Assembly (NCBI GenBank): GCA_017455385.1
Contig: JAFTBD010000040.1
Coordinates: forward strand, 1 to 5,594
DNA length: 5,594 nt
Reading direction: 5' to 3'
Source of the DNA: Clostridia bacterium
Lineage (GTDB): Bacteria; Bacillota; Clostridia; Christensenellales; CAG-1252
Under the pieces are notes generated by a model that worked only from the letters and a program-made list of their open reading frames with translations, did not search any database and was not told the DNA's origin. The position numbers and the translations under genes are program-made. The first letter of the stretch is position 1. Each line of letters begins with the position of its first letter. Shown here piece by piece: positions 1 to 4,407 of the stretch.

Positions 1-596
1 GGTATTTCTATCTCGACGAGAGCAGGAAGGACGCGGTTCTACGCACGGACGCTCCCAAGGGACTTTTAAGGGAGAAAGCCTTGCTGTCCGAGGAGAAACT
101 CGGTGATCTTCTCGAGCGGGGAGACTTCGTCTGTCCCCGTCCGCTCATGCGCCGTTCGGTGTATAAGCAATACGCATTGACACAGGACAGGCGCGATCTC
201 GATCTCGCCGTTGAAATCTTGAATAGGCTCTCCCCAGAATACGCCGAAACGGCAAGAAGGTACCTCGCGGGGAAAGAATGTTATTTCTTCAATATGTTCA
301 TCTTCCCGAGAGAGATATTCATGCGTTATTGCGCATTTATTTTTCCCATCTTAGATGAATTCGTTCGAGAGAAAGGGGAGACGGGGCGTCTCTTTATTTC
401 GGAAAGACTCACGGGCGTCTTCATCGCAAAGCTCATCGAGGAGGGGCTTCAGCCGATATGCCTGCCCGTTTTGTTTGATGAAAAATGCGGATCTTTCCGT
501 CAAAAATGGGCAAAAGCCAAAGGGCTCAAAGCGAAAGCACTCACCGTGGCTCGCGTATTCGTCAGGCGCCGCGGAGAGTGGAGGAGGATACAATGA
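1..596 (+). CDS. DUF4422-type putative glycosyltransferase, 3' part
   Basis: The frame is open from base 3, so the gene begins upstream of the window; the TTG at 81 is only an internal leucine codon. About 197 C-terminal residues are visible. The family fingerprint is the stretch with NMFI (from base 291), followed by a YC...FPILDEF segment and then LFISERLTGVFI; DUF4422 proteins carry a closely similar NMFI / YC-W-LF-IL / SERL pattern in their C-terminal half. Members are usually encoded in polysaccharide or capsule clusters and are thought to transfer sugars in the cytoplasm, but the donor and acceptor cannot be told here. No signal peptide or membrane segment is visible in this part. The C-terminus is basic (VFVRRRGEWRRIQ). 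The stop overlaps the next gene's start as ATGA, which implies translational coupling with a purine salvage enzyme, an odd partner. The family call is from recalled motifs; the activity is inferred. Confidence 0.75.
   Translation, partial: YFYLDESRKDAVLRTDAPKGLLREKALLSEEKLGDLLERGDFVCPRPLMRRSVYKQYALTQDRRDLDLAVEILNRLSPEYAETARRYLAGKECYFFNMFIFPREIFMRYCAFIFPILDEFVREKGETGRLFISERLTGVFIAKLIEEGLQPICLPVLFDEKCGSFRQKWAKAKGLKAKALTVARVFVRRRGEWRRIQ
580..595 (+). promoter_or_regulatory. Ribosome binding site and ATGA overlap setting the PNP start
   Basis: GGAGGAGG at 580-587 sits five bases before the ATG at 593. The TGA stop of the upstream gene occupies 594-596, so stop and start overlap by three bases. 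The same frame is open further upstream (an ATG at 485), but the strong Shine-Dalgarno match and the usual family length (272 residues) fix the start at 593. Confidence 0.9.
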
Positions 597-1411
597 CCGA
601 TTATGAGATCGTACTTCAAGCGGTGACTTCCGTTCGGAAGGTGACAGACTTCGTCCCCGACGTAGCCATCGTGCTCGGCAGTGGATTGGGCGCTCTCGCG
701 GATCACGTGGAAGCGATATGCACCCTGTCCGCATCGGAGATAGCGGGCTATCCCGTCAGCACGGTCAGCGGGCATAACGGCAAGCTGATCTTCGGCTATC
801 TCGAAGGGAAGAAAGTGGTGGTCCAGCAGGGACGCATCCACTATTACGAAGGCTACACGATGGGGCAAGTGGTGCTCCCCGTGCGGCTGATGTGCGCGCT
901 CGGCGCGCAGACGGTCATCCTCACCAATGCGGCAGGCGGGATCAACCCCACATTCAAGGCGGGGGACTTCATGATCATCGACGGACAGATCTCCACCTTT
1001 GTCCCGTCTCCTCTCGTGGGGCCGAATGACGACCGCTTCGGACCTCGTTTCCCCGATATGAGCGAGGTGTACTCGAAGCGCGGCAGGACGCTCCTCGCGG
1101 CGACGGCGAAAGCCCTTGGTATCGACGTCAAACACGGCGTATACATCCAGACGACGGGACCGAATTACGAGAGCCCCGAGGAGATACGCGCTTTTAAGGT
1201 ACTCGGCGCGGACGCCGTCGGAATGTCCACGACGGTGGAGGCGATCGCCGCCCGTCATATGGGCAGGGAAGTGCTGGGGGTCAGTCTCATCAGCAACCCC
1301 GCGGCGGGGATATCGGATAAGCCGCTCGATCACGAAGAAGTGAAGGCAGCGGGCGACCGCGCCTCCCGTGATCTGACGCGCTATATCGCCGCCGTCGTAA
1401 GAAACATTTGA
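593..1411 (+). CDS. punA: Purine nucleoside phosphorylase, class I (trimeric type)
   Basis: This enzyme phosphorolyses purine nucleosides, typically inosine and guanosine (and deoxy forms), to free base plus (deoxy)ribose-1-phosphate in cytoplasmic purine salvage. The product is 272 residues, the normal length of the PNP_UDP_1 trimeric class rather than the shorter hexameric DeoD type. Visible motifs are the phosphate loop GSGLG (29-33, with Ser30), SGHNG (59-63), RIHYYEGY (81-88, with His83), TNAAGG (111-116), GPNDDRFGPRFPDMS (143-157), GPNYES (189-194, with Glu193 at the position of human Glu201), GADAVGMST (205-213) and SLISN (231-235, with Asn235 at the base-selecting position of human Asn243). 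That Glu/Asn pair supports 6-oxopurine preference. All key residues are present and the reading frame is intact. It is coupled to the upstream glycosyltransferase-like gene by ATGA and followed by an intrinsic terminator. Family call very secure; exact substrate range inferred. Confidence 0.95.
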   Translation: MTDYEIVLQAVTSVRKVTDFVPDVAIVLGSGLGALADHVEAICTLSASEIAGYPVSTVSGHNGKLIFGYLEGKKVVVQQGRIHYYEGYTMGQVVLPVRLMCALGAQTVILTNAAGGINPTFKAGDFMIIDGQISTFVPSPLVGPNDDRFGPRFPDMSEVYSKRGRTLLAATAKALGIDVKHGVYIQTTGPNYESPEEIRAFKVLGADAVGMSTTVEAIAARHMGREVLGVSLISNPAAGISDKPLDHEEVKAAGDRASRDLTRYIAAVVRNI

Positions 1412-1419
1412 CGAAGAAA

Positions 1420-1442
1420 GGAAAAACGCTTGCGTTTTTTCT
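1420..1442 (+). terminator. Intrinsic terminator after PNP
   Basis: Nine bases after the PNP stop, GGAAAAACG (1420-1428) pairs with CGTTTTTTC (1433-1441) around a CTTG loop (1429-1432), giving a nine-pair stem with one G-U pair. G(CUUG)C is a known stable tetraloop closure. The T-run 1435-1440 is the 3' arm itself rather than a separate tail, so efficiency is uncertain. The A-run/T-run symmetry means it could also act on the opposite strand. Confidence 0.65.
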
Positions 1443-1466
1443 ATCCGACAGTCTATCATTTATACA
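1430..1466 (+). promoter_or_regulatory. Possible guaB promoter (weak match)
   Basis: guaB follows a terminator, so it needs its own promoter within about 60 bases unless there is read-through. The best pairing is TTGCGT (1430-1435) with TATCAT (1454-1459) at an 18-base spacing; TATACA (1461-1466) is an alternative -10 without a good -35. The -35 would overlap the terminator stem. The leader is far too short for a purine riboswitch and no PurR-box-like repeat is apparent. Confidence 0.35.
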
Positions 1467-1480
1467 ATAATAATAATAAT
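1466..1480 (+). repeat. (AAT)5 microsatellite in the guaB leader
   Basis: Five perfect AAT triplets run directly into the guaB Shine-Dalgarno sequence AAGGAG (1483-1488), which lies six bases before the ATG at 1495. The tract lies between the candidate -10 elements and the ribosome binding site, giving a U/A-rich, unstructured leader. A change in copy number would alter leader or promoter spacing but not the reading frame. Confidence 0.85.
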
Positions 1481-1494
1481 AAAAGGAGACGACC

Positions 1495-2985
1495 ATGGCA
1501 CGCTATTTCGACGAACCTTCCCGTACATTCGGTGAATATCTATTGATCCCCGGCTATTCTTCCTCCGCCTGCACCCCCGACAAGGTCAGCCTGCGTACCC
1601 CCCTCGTGAAATACAGGAAAGGGAAAGAGGAATGCCCCATCTCGTTGAATATCCCGATGGTCTCCGCCATCATGCAGGCGGTATCGAATGACACGATGGC
1701 GATCGCTCTTGCGAAAGAGGGCGGCATCAGTTTCATTTACGGTTCCCAGTCCATCGAGAGCGAAGCGGAAATGGTGCGCAAGGTCAAAGCCTACAAGAAA
1801 GGCTTCATCGTCAGTGATTCGAACCTGAAGCCGACCTCCACCCTCCGCGACGTCTTGGAGATCAAAGAGCGCACGGGACATAATACGATGGCGGTCACCG
1901 ACGACGGCACCGCATTCGGCAAGCTGCTCGGCATCGTGGCGAGCCGCGACTATCGTATCGGTCACACGTCGCCGGATGCTCCCGTCTCCACTTTCATGAC
2001 CCCGTTGGAGAAGCTCGTGACCGCGAGAGAAGGCACCACCCTCAGCGAGGCGAATGACATCATTTGGGACAATAAGATCAATACTTTGCCCCTCGTGGAT
2101 AAAGACGGCAACTTGAAATGCCTCGTCTTCCGTAAAGACTACGACTCCCACAAGGAGAATAAGAACGAGCTCCTCGACGAGCATAAGAGTTATATGGTCG
2201 GCGCGGGTATCAATACGCGTGACTACGAGACGCGCGTTCCCGCCCTCGTGGAAGCGGGCGTGGACTGTTTGTGTATCGACTCCTCGGAGGGGTACTCCGA
2301 ATGGCAGAAACGCACCATCGCCTTCATTCGCGAGAAATACGGCGACAGCGTGAAAGTCGGTGCGGGCAACGTGGTCAGCGCGGAAGGTTTCCGCTTCCTC
2401 GCGGAATGCGGCGCGGACTTCGTGAAAGTCGGTATCGGCGGCGGATCCATCTGTATCACCCGCGAAACGAAAGGCATCGGCAGAGGTCAGGCGACCGCCG
2501 TCATCGAGGTGGCGAAAGCGCGTGACGAATACTTCAAAGAGACGGGCATCTATGTCCCCATCTGCTCGGACGGCGGCATCGTGCACGATTATCACATCAC
2601 CTTGGCGCTCGCGATGGGCGCGGACTTCATCATGCTCGGCAGATATTTCTCCCGCTTCGACGAGAGCCCGACCAGCATCGTGAAGATCAACGGCACCTAT
2701 ATGAAAGAGTATTGGGGCGAGGGTAGTGCGCGTGCCCGTAACTGGCAACGTTACGACCTCGGCGGCAAGACTTCCCTGTCTTTCGAGGAAGGCGTGGACA
2801 GCTACGTTCCTTATGCAGGTAAGCTCAAGGACGGCGTGGCGATGTCTATGTCCAAGGTGAAGAGCACGATGTGCAATTGCGGCGCGCTGACGATAGAGGA
2901 ATTGCAACAGAAGGCGAATCTGACGCTTGTGTCCTCTACCAGTATTGTTGAGGGCGGCGCGCACGATGTGGTGCGTAAACAGTAA
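1495..2985 (+). CDS. guaB: IMP dehydrogenase, Tritrichomonas-like variant
   Basis: IMP dehydrogenase oxidises IMP to XMP with NAD+, the committed step to guanine nucleotides, in the cytoplasm. The 496 residues form a TIM barrel (about 1-100 and 225-496) interrupted by two CBS domains (about 101-158 and 163-222). The catalytic loop GGGSICITR places the nucleophile at Cys320 with Thr322 behind it; Asp262 in CIDSS is the conserved NAD-side aspartate; the mobile flap NWQRYD carries the Arg419-Tyr420 pair that activates water. The usual bacterial loop is GPGSICTTR, whereas GGGSICITRE-KGIGRGQ, SDGGIV-DYH, EYWGEGS-RARNWQRYDLGG and MCNCGALTI closely match, from memory, the T. foetus enzyme, with residue numbers offset by one. 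The C-terminus stops shortly after EGGAHDV, lacking most of the T. foetus tail. Start chosen at ATG 1495, with AAGGAG six bases upstream. Family certain; subtype strongly supported. Confidence 0.97.
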   Translation: MARYFDEPSRTFGEYLLIPGYSSSACTPDKVSLRTPLVKYRKGKEECPISLNIPMVSAIMQAVSNDTMAIALAKEGGISFIYGSQSIESEAEMVRKVKAYKKGFIVSDSNLKPTSTLRDVLEIKERTGHNTMAVTDDGTAFGKLLGIVASRDYRIGHTSPDAPVSTFMTPLEKLVTAREGTTLSEANDIIWDNKINTLPLVDKDGNLKCLVFRKDYDSHKENKNELLDEHKSYMVGAGINTRDYETRVPALVEAGVDCLCIDSSEGYSEWQKRTIAFIREKYGDSVKVGAGNVVSAEGFRFLAECGADFVKVGIGGGSICITRETKGIGRGQATAVIEVAKARDEYFKETGIYVPICSDGGIVHDYHITLALAMGADFIMLGRYFSRFDESPTSIVKINGTYMKEYWGEGSARARNWQRYDLGGKTSLSFEEGVDSYVPYAGKLKDGVAMSMSKVKSTMCNCGALTIEELQQKANLTLVSSTSIVEGGAHDVVRKQ

Positions 2986-3010
2986 GGGCAAATAGCGGCA
3001 CATTTGCTTT
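2986..3010 (+). terminator. Weak terminator-like hairpin after guaB
   Basis: GCAAAT (2988-2993) pairs with ATTTGC (3002-3007) across an eight-base loop, extendable by G-U and A-U pairs (2985-2987 with 3008-3010). It starts right after the guaB stop. The stem is AU-rich and only TTT follows before G, so it is a poor intrinsic terminator by sequence. It may act together with the longer hairpin starting at 3023. Confidence 0.35.
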
Positions 3011-3022
3011 GTCACAAACATC

Positions 3023-3067
3023 GAGGCGGCGAAATCACGTACGACAAGTACGCTCATTCGTCGCCTC
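3023..3067. repeat. Long interrupted inverted repeat / two-tier hairpin
   Basis: GAGGCGGCGAA (3023-3033) pairs with TTCGTCGCCTC (3057-3067) over 11 pairs, one of them G-U. Inside, CGTAC (3038-3042) pairs with GTACG (3048-3052) around the loop GACAA. The two stems are separated by a symmetric four-by-four internal loop (3034-3037 opposite 3053-3056). All 45 bases are used and no T-run follows, so this does not look like an ordinary terminator. It could be a REP-like palindromic element or a structured RNA. The shape is seen directly; the function is unknown. Confidence 0.7.
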
Positions 3068-3132
3068 TTGTTGTTTCGCGCAACTGCACTGCTCTCTGCT
3101 CTTACTGTTCACGCACGGGATAAGATCATTTC

Positions 3133-3197
3133 GGGCTTTCCTGTTTTGGGAAAGCTTGCTTGAAAGAGGAGCGCGTGCCTCGCATCTGCAAGCCTTC
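3133..3197 (+). other. Cluster of overlapping hairpins, possible structured RNA
   Basis: GCTTTCC (3135-3141) pairs with GGAAAGC (3149-3155) around a seven-base loop, extendable by two G-U pairs. GCTTGC (3154-3159) can instead pair with GCAAGC (3188-3193), enclosing a smaller GAGG/CCTC stem (3166-3169 with 3178-3181). The first and second stems share bases 3154-3155, so their closing pairs compete. No T-run follows. This may be part of one RNA with the 3023-3067 hairpin, or chance pairing; there is no comparative evidence. Confidence 0.3.
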
Positions 3198-3208
3198 TCC
3201 GCTGTCGC

Positions 3209-3237
3209 TTGTTTTTACCTCAAGACGACATTATAAT
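3209..3237 (+). promoter_or_regulatory. Promoter-like site inside the intergenic region
   Basis: TTGTTT (3209-3214) and a perfect TATAAT (3232-3237) are separated by 17 bases. The -10 is flanked by the inverted repeat ACGAC (3225-3229) and GTCGT (3242-3246), which could be an operator. A transcript would begin near 3244 and run through the 7-base repeat array toward the regulator gene, giving either a long leader or a small RNA. The -35 matches only three of six positions. Confidence 0.4.
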
Positions 3238-3251
3238 CTGCGTCGTAGACC

Positions 3252-3340
3252 ATCCATTATTTGCACACAGAGCAACATTGTTCGCGCGTTACCTTCATTT
3301 CTAATTCCTAATTAAACAAAGCGTCAGCGTATCCATTATT
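3252..3340. repeat. 10-base direct repeat ATCCATTATT, two copies
   Basis: ATCCATTATT occurs at 3252-3261 and 3331-3340, 79 bases apart. Each copy is followed by a run of TAATTCC-like units (3301-3314 after the first, 3364-3398 after the second), so the stretch looks like two diverged copies of one compound unit. Only the 10-mers are identical; the sequence between is not clearly alignable by eye. Confidence 0.5.
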
Positions 3341-3398
3341 CCGCATTTCACATTCTGCATTCCTAATTCTTAATTCCTAATTCCTCATCCCTAATTCA
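3336..3398. repeat. Nine phased 7-base repeats, consensus NNATTCC
   Basis: Read in steps of seven from 3336, nine successive units fit NNATTCC with few changes. The core is TAATTCT (3364), TAATTCC (3371) and TAATTCC (3378), with GCATTCC (3357), GCATTTC (3343) and TTATTCC (3336) before and TCATCCC (3385) and TAATTCA (3392) after. The 63-base array is G-poor on the + strand and, with period seven, cannot be coding in one frame. A short related run, CTAATTC plus CTAATTA, lies at 3301-3314. Heptanucleotide tandem repeats are known in cyanobacterial genomes, but the genes here are not cyanobacterial. Confidence 0.8.
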
Positions 3399-3399
3399 A

Positions 3400-3413
3400 G
3401 CGATCGCGATCGC
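3400..3413. promoter_or_regulatory. Perfect 14-base palindrome, possible operator
   Basis: GCGATCGCGATCGC is fully self-complementary and holds two overlapping GCGATCGC octamers. It begins two bases after the 7-base array and is centred about 22 bases upstream of the -35 element, near -56 relative to the predicted transcript start around 3463. That is within the zone where LysR-type regulators often bind upstream of their own promoters. It lacks a typical AT-rich T-N11-A LysR box, so a different DNA-binding protein or a methylation target (two GATC sites) is equally possible. Confidence 0.5.
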
Positions 3414-3427
3414 ATTATAAAAATCCC

Positions 3428-3456
3428 TTGCCTTTTACACGCGTTATGTATATAAT
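3428..3456 (+). promoter_or_regulatory. Strong sigma-A-type promoter for lysR-alaS
   Basis: TTGCCT (3428-3433) and a perfect TATAAT (3451-3456) are separated by exactly 17 bases, followed by an AT-rich stretch to 3465. The predicted start near 3463 leaves a leader of about 25 bases before the GTG at 3488, with GGGAGG (3475-3480) as ribosome binding site. The leader is too short for a T-box or other riboswitch. Confidence 0.8.
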
Positions 3457-3487
3457 TTTTTTATAGAAGTTATCGGGAGGTGCGCGC

Positions 3488-4393
3488 GTGGTCAAGCTGG
3501 AGTTTTACAGAGTATTCTACGTGGTGGCAAAGACAGGCAATCTGTCCAAGGCATCCAAGGAGCTTTTTATCTCTCAGCCCGCCGTTTCGTACGGCATCAA
3601 GCAGCTCGAGGAACAGCTCGGCGGCAGGCTCTTCGTCCGCACGGCGAAGGGTATGGAGCTCACGCCCGAAGGCAAGATGATGTATGAGTACGTCTCGCGC
3701 GCTTATGAGGAGCTCGCGGCGGCGGAGAATCGTTTCTCGATGATGCGCGGTCTCGAAGAGGGCACGGTGCATATCGGCGCGTCCGACACCATCACCAAGT
3801 ATTTCATTCTGCCGCGTCTCGAGACTTTCAAGAAGCAGTATCCCAAGATCACCATCAAGATCACCAATCGCACCACCGACGAGATCATCAGTATGCTGAA
3901 GGCGGGCAAGGTGGATCTCGGGTTCGTGAATCAGATGCAGGATAAGTCCGTCGCGGGCGTGGATCTCACCCCTTGTGCGGAGATCGGCGAATGCTTCATC
4001 GCGAATAAGGACGCCCGTTTCCCGTCGCCTCTCACCGCAGGTGAGCTGTCCGACTTGCCGCTCATTATGCTGGAGGAGAAGTCCTCCACCCGTCGCGCCG
4101 TCGAGAAAGCGGTGAATGAAGAGGGCGGGCGAGTGGCTCCCACCTTCGAGCTGTGCAGCGTGGATCTCATCGTTGATTGCGTCAAGGCGGGGCTCGGCAT
4201 CGGATGCGTGACCAAGGAGTATTTCGCGAAGGAGATCACCTCGGGCGAGCTGACGGAAGTGCCGCTCACATTCCCCCTGCCGCGTCGTAATATCGCGATG
4301 GCTACCCTCGCGGGGATGCCGCCCTCTTTCGCCACGGCGAAATTGCAAGATCATTTCAGAAAGAACGCTACGACCTTCGTAGCCTTAAAATAA
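3488..4393 (+). CDS. LysR-family transcriptional regulator
   Basis: This is a DNA-binding one-component regulator of 301 residues, the usual LysR length. The N-terminal winged helix-turn-helix spans about residues 3-62, with the recognition region NLSKASKELFISQPAVSYGIKQL (18-40) and the LFVRT-KGMELTPEGK wing (48-63). A linker helix (64-90) leads to a periplasmic-binding-protein-like effector domain from HIGASDTITKYFILP (95-109) to about residue 295. The GTG start is supported by GGGAGG seven bases upstream and by the normal position of the HTH right at the N-terminus. No divergent target gene lies upstream, unlike many LysR loci; instead alaS follows 14 bases downstream, probably on the same transcript. 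The ligand and regulon are unknown. Autoregulation through the palindrome at 3400-3413 is possible but speculative. The frame is intact. Confidence 0.93.
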   Translation: MVKLEFYRVFYVVAKTGNLSKASKELFISQPAVSYGIKQLEEQLGGRLFVRTAKGMELTPEGKMMYEYVSRAYEELAAAENRFSMMRGLEEGTVHIGASDTITKYFILPRLETFKKQYPKITIKITNRTTDEIISMLKAGKVDLGFVNQMQDKSVAGVDLTPCAEIGECFIANKDARFPSPLTAGELSDLPLIMLEEKSSTRRAVEKAVNEEGGRVAPTFELCSVDLIVDCVKAGLGIGCVTKEYFAKEITSGELTEVPLTFPLPRRNIAMATLAGMPPSFATAKLQDHFRKNATTFVALK

Positions 4394-4407
4394 GGAAGTT
4401 TACAGCT

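Larger units (their letters stand above)
2986..3487. other. 502-base gene-free, repeat-rich intergenic region
   Basis: No convincing gene is present. The longest open frame (3009-3236, TTG start, 75 codons) lacks a ribosome binding site and its arginine- and cysteine-rich translation has no recognisable domain. The region splits into two compositional halves. Bases 2986-3200 are GC-moderate and dense in inverted repeats. Bases 3250-3400 are AT-rich, with short TAATTCC-type repeats and strong strand asymmetry (T and C on the + strand, hardly any G). It ends in a palindrome and the regulator's promoter. No T-box, purine riboswitch, tRNA, 4.5S RNA or tmRNA signature is seen. Confidence 0.8.

Noticed and set aside
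485..592. N-terminal extension of PNP from the ATG at 485
   Set aside because: It lies wholly inside the upstream gene in another frame and has no good ribosome binding site, whereas the ATG at 593 has GGAGGAGG five bases upstream and gives the family's normal length.
3008..3018. Short palindrome TTTGTCACAAA as an operator
   Set aside because: Five-base arms of low complexity just after guaB, overlapping the terminator-like hairpin and not near a promoter; expected by chance.
1540..3057. 505-codon open frame on the - strand opposite guaB
   Set aside because: It mirrors the codon structure of an unmistakable guaB; the translation is low-complexity and rich in His, Arg, Asp and Val with no domain. 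Similar antisense frames opposite PNP, lysR and alaS are rejected for the same reason.
3009..3236. 75-codon open frame in the intergenic region
   Set aside because: It has a TTG start and no ribosome binding site, runs through the inverted repeats, and its translation shows no family features.
3336..3398. CRISPR array
   Set aside because: The repeats are seven bases with no spacers, and no cas gene is present.
3240..3487. T-box riboswitch for alaS
   Set aside because: No T-box core sequence or stem I-like element is visible, and the likely transcript start leaves only about 25 bases of leader before the regulator gene.
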